Positions 1 to 9,618 of a DNA stretch of 64,000 bases are shown piece after piece. Position numbers and translations under genes: made by a program. The notes beneath the pieces were generated by a model. That model saw only the letters and a list, made by a program, of their open reading frames with translations, did not search any database and was not told the origin of the DNA. This stretch comes from JAFNAG01 sp963739235 (GTDB taxonomy: Bacteria; Acidobacteriota; UBA6911): contig CAVTZY010000068.1 in NCBI GenBank assembly GCA_963739235.1, positions 62,001-126,000 of the forward strand, in the 5' to 3' direction. The first letter of the stretch is position 1. The number at the start of each line of letters is the position of its first letter.

Positions 1-54
1 ACCTCGGCGCCCCTCCGGCACGGCCAGTATTGAGATAGCCTCGGTGGGCGGGTC

Positions 55-579
55 CTATTGATACTTCAGGCCAGTGATCTGGATTTCAACACGCTTAGGA
101 TTCCACAGCTGTTCAATGGATTCAATCCACACCGAAAAGGTGCGCTTCTCCAGAGGTTCCATCGGACCCTGGTGCAACCCGACGCCCGGACGCAGCGGCG
201 CAACTGTCTTCTCTTTAGACAGCTTGCCGTACACATCGTAGAGGGTGATATGCATTTCCACCACCTCGAGTTTGCGACTCCCCTCATTGGAAATGATTCC
301 TTCGATGGCGGCAAACCGGTTGCCTGCAAAGTTGAGACCGATGCTGGCTTTGACGTTTTCGAAGCGGACCTTATCCTTGTACGCTTCGAAATCGGGCTCG
401 CCGGGACGCACCATGCCGGGAAAGACTACCGGGCCGCTAACCTCTTTCGACACGGGATGGTTCTGCTGATACCGTACGAGAAAGAAGACGGCGATGAGTG
501 CCACCGCAGCTACCGCGATCATGATATAGAGCGCCACGGGGCGCCGCTCAGATTTGAGTTCCGAGGTAAACTCTGTCAT
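55..579 (-). CDS. Small membrane-anchored protein with FxLYD-like domain
   Basis: About 174 residues. The N-terminus is charged and is followed by one strong transmembrane segment (around residues 17-35). The rest is a roughly 120-residue beta-rich extracytoplasmic domain with a V..G.I.N.G pattern and the motif ITLYDVYGKL, which recalls FxLYD-type immunoglobulin-like domains. The start at 579 gives MTEFTSELK; an upstream in-frame ATG at 612 would add eleven residues. It lies about 55 bp downstream of pmbA on the same strand and is probably co-transcribed with it. Function unknown. The TM call is clear from the sequence; the fold assignment is inference. Confidence 0.65.
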   Translation of the reverse strand: MTEFTSELKSERRPVALYIMIAVAAVALIAVFFLVRYQQNHPVSKEVSGPVVFPGMVRPGEPDFEAYKDKVRFENVKASIGLNFAGNRFAAIEGIISNEGSRKLEVVEMHITLYDVYGKLSKEKTVAPLRPGVGLHQGPMEPLEKRTFSVWIESIEQLWNPKRVEIQITGLKYQ

Positions 580-634
580 GGCTGACCATCCAGAACGCAT
601 AGCCGGAGCCAATGTACGGCTCGAAGCTGCAATA

Positions 635-1982
635 TCAACTTCCGCTAACCACCATGTTGCTGATCAGCAGGGTCGGGGCGAAAATCTCACCCAGGGTCAA
701 AAGATCATTGCCGACAGCTTCAACGCTTGTCAACATGTCTCTCAGGTTGCCGGCAATCGTTATTTCTTCCACAGGAAATGTCAGGCGGCCGCCTTCGATC
801 CAAAGCCCCGCGGCCCCCTGGCTGAAGTTTCCCGAAACGATATTCACTCCGAATCCGATCAACTCCGTTACATAAAGCCCGTTTTTGACCGCTCCAATGA
901 TCTCCTCGGGAGTTGCCTGGCCGGCATGCAGGTAGAAATTGGTCGGTCCGACGGCGGGCGCGCCGTGCAGCGGACGATTGGCATTGGCAGTCGTGCGCAG
1001 ACCCAGCTTGCTCGCCGCATACGAGTCGAGCAGGTAACTTTCCAGCATCCCGTTGCGAATTATTGTCGTAGTCTGCGACGGGACGCCCTCGGAGTCAAAA
1101 GGGCGCGAGCCGAGTCCATAGGGCAAGAGAGCGTCATCGGAAATGCTCACCAGCGGGGATGCAATGCGCGCACCCAGCTTGTCTGCGAGGAAGGATGCCT
1201 TGCGCACCAGAGTGGTCCCTGAGACCGCGTCGGCCACGTGCTTCAGCAGCGCAGCTGCCGTGCGCGGGTCAAATACGACGGGCACGGTGCAGGTCGACAC
1301 CCGGCGCGCACCCAGTCGGCGTAGAACACGTCGAGCCGCCTCGGCACCGATCTGTCCGGTCGGCTGCAGCCGGTTCAAGTCGGGGTGAGTGGCGAGCCAG
1401 TAATCCCGTTGTTTTTGCCCGGCCGATTCGGCGAGCGGACAAGCGTAAAGTGAACAGACGCTCTTCGCGTAGCTCGCGCAGACTCCATGCGAATTCGCGT
1501 AGCTTACCGAGATCGTCGAATCAGCGAATCCCGCCCCTTCGGAATTGTTGATGCGCGGATCATAGGCCAGAGATGATTCCTCACACGCGCGCGCCAGCGC
1601 AATCTTCTGATCGGCCGCCAACTCAGCTGGCGGCCGGGAAGAACAGCTCCAGTTCCGGCAGGGCATGCCGGTAACTATCCGCGGCAGGTATTCCTGCGGC
1701 AGGATCCTCGCCGGCGGCTTCAGCCATGTCCCAGGTGTCTCCGATCATCCGCTCGAGAGCAGGCTCAGAAAGGTCGGAAGAGGATGAAACGGCGCCGCGT
1801 GTTCCTTGGAAGATCCGCATGCCGAGCCTGCGTGAGCTGGTATGAACCAGCTTTTCCACCGCGCCCAAACGCACGACAGTAGAGAAGTCCCGGCCTTCGT
1901 TGACCAGCACCTCTGCCGCGCTGGCGCCGGCGCGCATCGCTTGGTCGACTACCCGGCGCGCCAGTTCCTGGAAATTTGGCAT
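635..1982 (-). CDS. pmbA: TldE/PmbA-type metalloprotease subunit (frameshifted)
   Basis: Partner of TldD in the TldD/TldE heterodimer, a cytoplasmic protease that in E. coli processes microcin B17 and degrades unfolded peptides. The N-terminal half reads from the ATG at 1982 (MPNFQELARRV, preceded by a GAGGAG Shine-Dalgarno) to about 1640, ending LELFFPAA. The C-terminal half continues in another frame (ELAADQKIALARACEES through the conserved end) to a stop at 635. The junction near 1625-1645 is a single-base shift; both halves match the family and nothing appears missing, so a sequencing indel is likely. As expected for TldE, no HExxxH is present. It lies downstream of tldD on the same strand, separated by a repeat-bearing spacer. 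Confidence 0.85.
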
Positions 1983-2153
1983 CACTGAGATCTCCTCTTC
2001 CCAAACAGGCATAATCACCAAAGCCGCCGCCATCAGGAGACGGCGTCCTTGGATTGGGCAAATCTGCTCTGGAACCTACCTGGAATGGCGATCAACAAAA
2101 ACAAAATCCTTCCGTCGCCCTCCCAGGGCTCTTGCTCACACTTCCCTAAACCC

Positions 2154-2444
2154 CGGGCGGCGCTTCGCTTGCCCGGGGCTACTATCCTGCGCGCCTCCAG
2201 CGCGCCTGTATCCGCCGCAATGCACGCTTTGTTTGAGCCGCTGTCCCTGCATGAACTTTCCCCCGATATGCACGTTCACCCTGACCGGCTGCCTCCTCAC
2301 GGATTTTCCCCCGAGATGCTTGCTCGCTTTGAGGGGCTGGCTTCGCACGGATTTTCCCCCGAGATGCAGGCTCACCCTGAGCCGCTGCCCCGGCGGGGCA
2401 GCGGGACAGTAGCCGGGGGCAAGCGCGAAGCGCGCCGCCCCCGG
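2154..2444. repeat. GC-rich inverted repeat flanking a minisatellite
   Basis: Two imperfect inverted arms of about 32-38 bp, at 2154-2185 and 2407-2444, enclose the tandem repeat below. Each arm contains the core GGGGCAAGCG...GCGCCGCC or its complement. The spacer 2038-2559 holds no convincing gene; open frames across it are by-products of the repeat. The arms resemble the 'gcccagggcgcaagccc' dispersed repeats seen near 12.4 and 61.8 kb, so this is probably a related palindromic element. Confidence 0.6.
2203..2394. repeat. 48-bp tandem repeat, about four copies
   Basis: Three clear units of exactly 48 bp (2251-2298, 2299-2346, 2347-2394) share the core TTTTCCCCCGAGATGC. A more diverged fourth copy precedes them (2203-2250). 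The period of 48 keeps an open frame on the minus strand (about 16 residues per unit, with repeated HLGGKSVR), but no start or family match makes that a credible gene. It lies between tldD and pmbA and would be transcribed with them. Confidence 0.75.
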
Positions 2445-2559
2445 TCGACCAATGGCACGGGAAGAGCCCTGAAGGGGCCAAGGGAAATCAAGTTTATCTC
2501 CTCCTAATGCACCGTTGTGTGCAGCCCTCTTTCACGCGCTCGTTATGTGCCATTCGAGT

Positions 2560-4002
2560 TTATCTGCGGACTCCCCCGACGGTGATCTCGCTGATTTTCA
2601 CAGTCGGCGTTCCGACGCTGACGGCGACGCTCTGGCCCTCCTTGCTGCAGGTGCCGAGCCCCTCGTCCAGGGCAAGATCATTCCCTACCATGGTAACGCG
2701 GGTCAAAATCTCCGGGCCGTTGCCGATCAGAGTTGCCCCGCGGACAGGAGTTGTGACCCTCCCTCCCTCGATGAGATAGGCCTCGGAAGCCGAAAAAACG
2801 AACTTGCCGTTAGTGATATCCACCTGGCCGCCTCCGAAGTCGACAGCATACAGCCCCTTGTCGACGGATCGGATAATGTCCTCCGGACTGCTCGTGCCGG
2901 CTTCCATAAAGGTGTTGGTCATGCGCGGCACGGGAACAAAGGCATAGCTCTCACGCCTGCCGTTGCCGGTGGGGAGTGCTCCCATCAGCCGCGCACTCAG
3001 CGCATCCTGCATGTACCCGCGCAGGATCCCATTCTCGATCAGGATGGTCCGGCCGGTGGGATTGCCTTCATCGTCGATATTGAGTGACCCCCTTCGACCC
3101 GGAATTGTTCCATCGTCTACCACCGTGCATAGTTCCGAAGCCACGCGCTGGCCGACGCGTCCCGAAAAGGCAGAGAGGTTTTTGCGGCTGAAGTCGGCCT
3201 CCAGCCCGTGCCCGACGGCTTCGTGCAGCAGGATCCCAGGCCAGCCCGGGCCGAGCACCACCGGCATCGTGCCCGCGGGGGCTTCTCCAGCTTCAAGCAG
3301 GAGTATGGCTTGCCTGGCAGCATTTTTGGCAAAATAGGTTGGAGACCTGGTACCAAAGAAGTCCATTCCGATGCGACCGCCACCTCCTTTGATGCCGATC
3401 TGCCGTTCGCCGTTCCTGGTGGCGATACACGAAACTTGGAGCACCGTGAGCGGTTGGATGTCACTGATCACCCCGCTCCCGCGGCTGTAAATCAGAACAT
3501 GTTTGAGTTCATTGGCCAGTACTACCCGGACTTCGGCAATATGAGGGTGGTGGGAGCGGGCGGCCCGATTAGCCTCTTCGAGCAGGCGGAGCTTCAGTGC
3601 CAGATCGAAATCGACAAGCGGACAAGGGACAGGATACAAATTGTGCGGAGTGGTTTGGCGCGTTCCGCAAGGCCAAGGGGAGGAACCGGAATCATGGGCG
3701 ATCGAGCCTGCCATTGCGGCTGCGGCCAGCATTGCATCCATTTCCAGGCTGTCGGCGGAGGCATAGCCGGTTTTTTCACCGACGACGACGCGGACTCCCA
3801 ATCCCTGGAAGATGTTTTTCGTGGCACTCTTGAGCACGCCCTCTTCCAGTGCCAGCATGTCCCTGGTCCGATATTCCAGATACAGGTCGGCATCGTTCCC
3901 GCCTTTGGCGAGTGCGGTTGCCAGGAGCCGGTCCAGATCATGCTGGGTAATGCCGAATCGATTGGCAAAGATATTTCCTGATTCCGTCTTGCCGCTAGTC
4001 AT
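2560..4002 (-). CDS. tldD: TldD-type zinc metalloprotease
   Basis: 480 residues, the normal length for TldD. The metal site HExxxH is visible as H260-E261-A-V-G-H265 within LLHEAVGHGLEAD, as in the U62 family. The C-terminal region has the typical MTNTFMEAG and GGGQVDITNGKF motifs. It acts with PmbA/TldE as a cytoplasmic heterodimer on small or unfolded peptides. The start is the ATG at 4002 (MTSGKTES). It is the first gene of a minus-strand unit with pmbA and the small membrane protein, and is divergent from the M16-like gene. Confidence 0.95.
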   Translation of the reverse strand: MTSGKTESGNIFANRFGITQHDLDRLLATALAKGGNDADLYLEYRTRDMLALEEGVLKSATKNIFQGLGVRVVVGEKTGYASADSLEMDAMLAAAAMAGSIAHDSGSSPWPCGTRQTTPHNLYPVPCPLVDFDLALKLRLLEEANRAARSHHPHIAEVRVVLANELKHVLIYSRGSGVISDIQPLTVLQVSCIATRNGERQIGIKGGGGRIGMDFFGTRSPTYFAKNAARQAILLLEAGEAPAGTMPVVLGPGWPGILLHEAVGHGLEADFSRKNLSAFSGRVGQRVASELCTVVDDGTIPGRRGSLNIDDEGNPTGRTILIENGILRGYMQDALSARLMGALPTGNGRRESYAFVPVPRMTNTFMEAGTSSPEDIIRSVDKGLYAVDFGGGQVDITNGKFVFSASEAYLIEGGRVTTPVRGATLIGNGPEILTRVTMVGNDLALDEGLGTCSKEGQSVAVSVGTPTVKISEITVGGVRR

Positions 4003-4308
4003 GCAGGGCGCTCATAGTGGGGCTCGGTGAGAGTTGCATCCTGATGATAAGATCTGGTGCCAACTTCCTATGGCATTGTACCTCGGCTTCATTGCCCATG
4101 TTGCCGTGACAATTCCCGGCCACATCGAAACGCGGGCCGGCTGCGGAGTAAAGCAGGGTGGGGGCATAGGCATGATGCATCCCCACGCCAGGAGGTTCCC
4201 GATGCGCGAACCCGCGCGAAGATTATAACAGATCAGTTGTTTTCCCAGGCATTACCTTGTCGATACCGCAATTAATATGATAGCCTTTTTCTTTTCAGGA
4301 CTATGGAA
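4003..4308. other. Divergent intergenic region between tldD and M16-like gene
   Basis: Roughly 300 bp without a gene. It should hold both promoters. A TATGAT hexamer at 4276-4281 lies 18 bp after a weak TTACCT, a candidate promoter for the plus-strand gene, but the match is poor. Nothing else is recognisable. Confidence 0.35.
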
Positions 4309-5667
4309 ATGAAGACAAAGCCCCGTGCAAGTATCCTTGTTGTGCTCCTGGCGGTTTGTTACTTAAGTGCACCCGCAGCATCCCAGCAGAAGCCTCAGGT
4401 GCTTCCGGAGCTGACCCGCAGCGCGCTCCTGAATGACCTGCAGGTCTATATAGCAAACACGCCCTATCTGGGCGACTCCATGACGATTGGCCTGGTGCTG
4501 CGCTACGGTTCGACCTTTGATCCTAAAAATAAAGGTGGTGTGGCGTTCCTGGTGTCCCAGCTGTTGGGTAAGGCGACTGTGGACCTGACCACCAAGGATA
4601 TCCAGGATGAACTCAACTATCTGAACGCCACGCTGGAAGTGCGCTGTGATTGGGACGGCATCCGGCTGATCATGCACGGGCAGAGCGCGGCCTACGAGCG
4701 CCTCCTGCTGCTCCTGTACCGGATTACGTGCGAGGCCAAATTTAATGAAGAGGACTTTACCAATGCACAGAACGCCCTGATCCAGCAGCTGCAGGCGCCG
4801 GAGGACCTGCGCCAGCGGGTTCGGGGCCAGCTTGACGCGGAGCTATTCCGAGGCACAACGTACGGCCGGCCCCAGCGGGGCTCCCCGGCTACGTTGAAAA
4901 ACATTGCCGTCGGCGATCTGCGCTTTTTTTATAAACGATATTTTTCACCCGACCAGGCTGCTCTGGCCGTTGTCGGCCTCGCGCCCGTATTTGAGGTCCA
5001 GCAGAAAGCCCGCCGCATATGGGGAGTTTGGACCCGAACCGACGAAGTTCCCTTCACCTTTCTGCCGGCGCACGAGCCGGGGGCACTCAATATTTTTCTG
5101 GAAGATGACCCTGCTTCGCCCGCCGCTCAATACATTCTGGGCAATCTCTGGCCCAACCGCGAAGATCCTCAATATTACCCCGCGATTCTGGCGACGCGCC
5201 TGCTCCAGGAACGCCTCACCCAGGTTCTACCTACCTCGAGGTTGACGGTGGCTGCCGAAGGACGCAGATTGCTTGGCCCGTTCTATGTCCAAGGACAAGC
5301 AGCTGCGGATCAAGCCACGGATGAAATCAACAAGATCATCGGCGCCGTGGAGGCCTTCAAGGAAGCCGAAGTCAAGCCCGCCGAATCAACTAGGGTACAG
5401 GATCAGTGGATTCAGGAGTTCGGCAAGACGCTCAGTTCGACCGAGGGAGTCTGCAACGCCCTGCTGGATGCAGAACTCTATCGGCTCGGCCTCAACTATC
5501 TTTCAACTTTTGCGGACTTTGTCCGGCGCAGCGGCCCTCCCCTGGTGAGAGATGCGGCGAAGCGATGGCTTTTCCCAGGTGGCCTGGTTCTTGTGGTGCG
5601 CGGGCCCGCCGCCATACTCCGTCCGCAGCTGGAAGCGCTGGGTACAGTCCAAATCCTGAAACGCTAA
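4309..5667 (+). CDS. M16-like exported protein without zinc site
   Basis: About 452 residues with an N-terminal signal peptide (hydrophobic stretch ILVVLLAVCYLSAPAAS, then QQKPQ). The body has the two-lobed M16 pattern: YIANTPYLGDSMTIGLVLRYGS near the start and FYKRYFSPDQAALAVVG in the middle, as in pitrilysin/processing-peptidase proteins. The zinc motif HxxEH, expected where GGVAFLVSQLLGKAT stands, is absent, so this is probably a catalytically inactive M16 subunit. The second of two nearby ATGs (4309) is preferred because AGGA at 4297-4300 is correctly spaced for it; the first is at 4303. No active M16 partner is in the window. Confidence 0.8.
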   Translation: MKTKPRASILVVLLAVCYLSAPAASQQKPQVLPELTRSALLNDLQVYIANTPYLGDSMTIGLVLRYGSTFDPKNKGGVAFLVSQLLGKATVDLTTKDIQDELNYLNATLEVRCDWDGIRLIMHGQSAAYERLLLLLYRITCEAKFNEEDFTNAQNALIQQLQAPEDLRQRVRGQLDAELFRGTTYGRPQRGSPATLKNIAVGDLRFFYKRYFSPDQAALAVVGLAPVFEVQQKARRIWGVWTRTDEVPFTFLPAHEPGALNIFLEDDPASPAAQYILGNLWPNREDPQYYPAILATRLLQERLTQVLPTSRLTVAAEGRRLLGPFYVQGQAAADQATDEINKIIGAVEAFKEAEVKPAESTRVQDQWIQEFGKTLSSTEGVCNALLDAELYRLGLNYLSTFADFVRRSGPPLVRDAAKRWLFPGGLVLVVRGPAAILRPQLEALGTVQILKR

Positions 5668-5837
5668 ATTGACTCAAGACTCCGAGGCCCAACGACTTTT
5701 GCAGTTACCTCCCGATCTTGAACAATCTCGCAATTTTCGGCCGATGAACAAGAACGCGCCTCGCCCGGCTTCGTATACTCTGTAGTGTCCGTTTTTATTT
5801 TGCCTGAGGCGTGATTGGTTTTGGGGACAGCCCGGAA

Positions 5838-6015
5838 TGGCGCTGTTAAGCCCTTTCGGGTTCTCTGGCTAGGTGTTACTTACGTACAAATCTCTGCCGT
5901 AAAGCGAAGAAAAGGTAAAGACCAACGCCGAAGTTGCAGAGAAAAGAGATTTATCAGCAAAAAAAGGCTCTGCGGCCTCTGCGTTGAGGTTTTTTGGGAA
6001 GCGAATATGCGGCTT
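5838..6015. repeat. Dispersed intergenic repeat (copy 1)
   Basis: Composite repeat in the gene-free stretch 5668-6288. 5838-5868 (GGCGCTGTTAAGCCC..) matches 12677-12711. 5877-6015 matches 26186-26340: it opens ACTTACGTACAAATCT, contains TGCCGTAAAGCGA and ends with CTCTGCGGCCTCTGCG, GTTGAGGTTTT and a copy-specific tail. The remaining 6016-6288 holds only a short open frame I cannot support as a gene. Confidence 0.7.
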
Positions 6016-6288
6016 TGCGTTATTCGGGACAGTCTGGAGATAATCTGGCATAATTTAAACCGCTCGGGTGAATTTTGATATTTCTTGCGAGAAAGGATAC
6101 TTCAGCCCAAGAGCTACAACATTCCCGGGGAAACCCCGGGATCCGAATTACGACGATGAGCTCCATATTTCGGCTGTCTCTGCCCTGAGCCACGACAGCA
6201 TCGACACGCTTCAGGGGTGCCTGCAGCGATTTGAAGTGGGCCATGGAGCCGCTCACAAATCGGATGGAATGTTCTGCTGGGCAGTTCC

Positions 6289-8580
6289 ATGACATCCATT
6301 TTTGAGTTTTTGTTTAAATACCGTCCTTTCCTCTTTGAAAGAGGCACGATCGCGCTGCGACCGCCGTGGCCGATGCTCGTGACTTGGGTGTTCGCGGCTG
6401 CTGCTGTGGCCGTCTCCTATCTGCTTTATCGCCGCGCCGTAAGCACGCTGCCCCCTTCGTGGAAGTACCTTCTGGCAGGCCTGCGGGCTTTGCCTCTGCT
6501 CATCCTGATTGTGATCTTCCTCCAGCCGATCCTGATCCTCCATTCGGTGATCCCGCAGAAAGGCTTTGTTGCCGTCGCCTATGATCTGAGCAAAAGTATG
6601 GAAATCCGCGATGGGTCGGATGGACAATCGCGCCTTGACATCGAAAAGCAGCTGCTGCGCCGGGATGGAAATCCCATGCTCGACGAACTGGCGCGCAAGT
6701 TCAAAGTCCGTTTTTTCCGTTTTTCCGGCACTGCCGACCGCGTCGAAAATTTCCAGGATCAGCCCAAACACGGCAATCTCACTGACCTGGCCCGCACGCT
6801 GGATCAGGTGACCGGGGAACTCGGCAGTGCTCCGATCTCGGGGATTGTGCTGATCACGGATGGAGCGGATAACCACTCCACGGATCTCAATGCGACCGCA
6901 GCGCAACTGCGGGCGCGGAACATTCCCGTTTACACTGTGGGCATTGGTTCTCCGAGTTTCGCCCACGATACGGAAGTCCTCCGGATCACAACGCCCAGAA
7001 AAGTGCTCAGAGATTCATTGATTGAGGCCGAGGTCGCCGTGCGCTCCAAAGGGTATGCCGGGCGTACCACTCATCTAATGGTCAAGGAAGGGGACCGCAT
7101 TATCCGCAATCAGGCGATTACACTCGGCAGCGACGATGAGGTAAAGACCTTCAAAGTCACCTTCAGCAGCGAATCCGCAGGGCCGAAGCTGTTCACCTTC
7201 CGTGCGGAACCCTTTCCGGACGAACTGGTCCCGGAAAACAACGATCAGAGCGCGCTGGTGCGCGTTGAGAACGAGCAGCCCCAGGTGCTTTACGTCGAGG
7301 GCGAGCCCCGCTATGCCTATAAATTCGTCTGGCGTGCCATCGAAGATGACAAGAGCCTGCGCCTCGTGACTTACTTGCGGCAGGCGACCAACAAATTCAA
7401 GCGCCAGGGTGTTGAATCCGAGACCGTTCTGGATAAGGGATTCCCGGTCGAGAAGTCGGAGTTGTTCAAGTACAAAGCTATCATTATGGGGAGCGCCGAG
7501 GCGAGCTTCTTCACCTACGACCAGCTGCGCATGATTTCAGATTTTGTCAGCCAGCGAGGCGGCGGCCTGTTGATGCTCGGCGGCAAAAACTCCTTCGGAC
7601 AGGGCGGCTATATCAACACGCCGATCGAGGATGTTCTGCCGATTGCCTTGCGATTGGGCCCAGGCAATGAGGTGTCCCGTTATCAGGTCAGCGAGTTCAA
7701 AGCCGAATTGACGAACTATGGTCTTCAGCATCCTGCCACCCGGCTCGCGATGGACGAAAAGGAGAACAAAAAGAGGTGGGATGAGGCGCCGACACTGCTC
7801 GGATTCAATCCGGCCGGCGGGCCCAAGCCCGGGGCGACGATTCTGGCTCAATCTTCGGTACGTGATGCCAGCGGCCAATATCCTGTGATTCTGGCATTCC
7901 AGCGATTCGGCCGCGGCAAATCGATGGCTCTGACGACCGATTCCACGTGGCGCTGGCGCATGCAGCAGGAATTTAAAAACAACTTCCACGATCTATTCTA
8001 TCGGCAACTGCTGCGGTGGCTTGTCAATGAAGTGCCGGATCAGGTCAACCTCGAGACGGACAAGCATTCCTATTCACTGGACGATACGGTCATCCTGCGC
8101 GCGGAAGTCAACGACGAAGCTTTTATGCATCTTAACAACGCGCAGGTCAGCGCGCGGGTGAAGGCTCCATCGGGTGCGTTGAGCTCGGTGCCGCTCATCT
8201 GGGATTTGAGCAAAGAGGGACAGTATTCCGCCACGTACAAGCCGCTGGAAGAGGGGATTTACGAGGTTACCGCCGAGGCCTTCCGGGGAACTCGCAGCCT
8301 GGGCATCGCCCGCGCCAATTTCCGCATCGCTGACTCCCTCGAGGAATACCACGACGCCAACCTGAACGCCGACCTGCTCAAAAAGCTGGCGGCGGACACC
8401 GGAGGGCGCTACTACACCCCGAACGCCACGCGCACTCTTCCCGAAGATATCTCTTATTCAGATAAAGGCGCGTCGCGGCTGGAGGAAAAAGAACTCTGGG
8501 ACATGCCGATTTGGTTCCTGTTGCTGGCCGGAGCCGTTTCTGCCGAGTGGATTCTGAGAAAACGCAAGGGGCTCGCATGA
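6289..8580 (+). CDS. VWA-domain membrane protein with glutamine-amidotransferase-like region
   Basis: 763 residues. Two N-terminal TM helices (about 27-47 and 60-82) are followed by a von Willebrand A domain whose metal-ion site reads YDLSKS (DxSxS), with LITDGAD further on. Mid-protein there is a class I glutamine-amidotransferase-like fold (VLYVEGEPRYAYKF, then GGGLLMLGGKNSFGQGGY) of the kind found in Bat-type and planctomycete VWA proteins; no catalytic Cys triad is evident. A C-terminal TM helix (MPIWFLLLAGAVSAEWIL) anchors the end. It heads the 6.3-21.6 kb cluster; its stop overlaps the start of the caspase-like gene (ATGA), implying translational coupling. Likely a scaffold for MoxR-dependent assembly; the role is inference. 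Confidence 0.85.
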   Translation: MTSIFEFLFKYRPFLFERGTIALRPPWPMLVTWVFAAAAVAVSYLLYRRAVSTLPPSWKYLLAGLRALPLLILIVIFLQPILILHSVIPQKGFVAVAYDLSKSMEIRDGSDGQSRLDIEKQLLRRDGNPMLDELARKFKVRFFRFSGTADRVENFQDQPKHGNLTDLARTLDQVTGELGSAPISGIVLITDGADNHSTDLNATAAQLRARNIPVYTVGIGSPSFAHDTEVLRITTPRKVLRDSLIEAEVAVRSKGYAGRTTHLMVKEGDRIIRNQAITLGSDDEVKTFKVTFSSESAGPKLFTFRAEPFPDELVPENNDQSALVRVENEQPQVLYVEGEPRYAYKFVWRAIEDDKSLRLVTYLRQATNKFKRQGVESETVLDKGFPVEKSELFKYKAIIMGSAEASFFTYDQLRMISDFVSQRGGGLLMLGGKNSFGQGGYINTPIEDVLPIALRLGPGNEVSRYQVSEFKAELTNYGLQHPATRLAMDEKENKKRWDEAPTLLGFNPAGGPKPGATILAQSSVRDASGQYPVILAFQRFGRGKSMALTTDSTWRWRMQQEFKNNFHDLFYRQLLRWLVNEVPDQVNLETDKHSYSLDDTVILRAEVNDEAFMHLNNAQVSARVKAPSGALSSVPLIWDLSKEGQYSATYKPLEEGIYEVTAEAFRGTRSLGIARANFRIADSLEEYHDANLNADLLKKLAADTGGRYYTPNATRTLPEDISYSDKGASRLEEKELWDMPIWFLLLAGAVSAEWILRKRKGLA

Positions 8581-9617
8581 GGGTGCTAGTTCAGAATTTG
8601 ATCTTTAAAATATGCGCCTGTCTCGTGTCATTGGTGGCTGGTTGTTTGATGTTTTCAGGAGCAATGCGCGCAGAGGAGCAAGGCCAACCGGCCAATGACC
8701 CGCGCTGGGCGATTCTCGTAGTGGGCATCAGCGGCGATCCGGGGCTGCAAAAGGAGTACTTAAAGGAATTGGTGGACCTGCGCACGCTGCTTGAAGGACC
8801 CTTGGGATTCCCGCGCGATCACGTCATTGCCCTGTTCGACGATCCCAAACTGGACCCAGCCCGGATCCAGTACGTTGCCAACCGGGAAAACCTGGAGAAA
8901 GCGTGCAGGGACATTGCGAGCCGCGCGAGCCCAGACGATACTGTGTTTGTATTCCTGGAAGGGCACGGCGATTCTGATGGTAAGAGCTATAAGCTCAATC
9001 TCGTCGGCCCCGACCCCACGGCGCTGGAACTGGCGGCCCTGTTCTATTCCATTCCGGCACAGCGTTACATCATCGTGAATGCCACCAACTGCAGCGGGGG
9101 CAGCCTGGAGGCGTTGGCGGGGAAGGGGAAAGTAATTATTTCCGCGACCAAGAGCGGCACCGAGAAAAATCTGACCCATTTTGGGAAGTATCTCATCGAG
9201 TCCCTTGCCAACAACAATGCGGACGTCGACAAGAACGGCCGGGTTTCGATCTTTGAAGCGTTCAGCTATACCGCCCGCAAGGTGGAGGAGGCTTACACGA
9301 AGGAGGGTAGCCTGCAGACGGAACATCCTGTGCTGAGCGACAACGGCGATGCTCAGGCGCTCTCTCTCGCCGACGCCGGGACGAGGCCCGCTCTTCTGTC
9401 CCGTTCGGCTTATCTGGATCGCGGATCGCCGCTGTTGCTGCCAGGCGATATGAGCGCCGAATCCCAGGCGCTGGCCAGGGAGGCTCAATCGCTGGAGAAG
9501 CAGATCGAAGCGCTGAAATCGATCAAGGATGAAATGGCAGAAGCAGACTACATGAAGAAATTGGAGGAGCTGCTGCTCAAACTGGCTGAGGTACAGGCCA
9601 AACTGCGGAAAAAATAA
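8577..9617 (+). CDS. Secreted caspase-like (clan CD) peptidase with EF-hand-like loop
   Basis: 346 residues from the ATG at 8577, which overlaps the upstream stop. An N-terminal signal peptide (hydrophobic core around residues 6-30, ending AMRA) precedes a caspase/C13-like domain that begins WAILVVGISG. The catalytic dyad is readable: H130 in LEGHGD and C172 in NATNCSGG, each after a hydrophobic strand as in clan CD. Residues 216-227 (DVDKNGRVSIFE) match a calcium-binding EF-hand loop (D1, D3, N5, S9, E12). The C-terminus is a charged coiled coil (about 300-346). It sits between the VWA protein and the TPR-gluzincin gene (2-bp gap), so the three appear to form one operon. The peptidase family is well supported; substrate and role are unknown. 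Confidence 0.82.
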   Translation: MRVLVQNLIFKICACLVSLVAGCLMFSGAMRAEEQGQPANDPRWAILVVGISGDPGLQKEYLKELVDLRTLLEGPLGFPRDHVIALFDDPKLDPARIQYVANRENLEKACRDIASRASPDDTVFVFLEGHGDSDGKSYKLNLVGPDPTALELAALFYSIPAQRYIIVNATNCSGGSLEALAGKGKVIISATKSGTEKNLTHFGKYLIESLANNNADVDKNGRVSIFEAFSYTARKVEEAYTKEGSLQTEHPVLSDNGDAQALSLADAGTRPALLSRSAYLDRGSPLLLPGDMSAESQALAREAQSLEKQIEALKSIKDEMAEADYMKKLEELLLKLAEVQAKLRKK

Positions 9618-9618
9618 T

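Noticed and set aside
2049..2507. Open frames across the 48-bp repeat as a repetitive protein gene
   Set aside because: The frame openness follows from the 48-bp period; no start with a ribosome-binding site and no recognisable domain.
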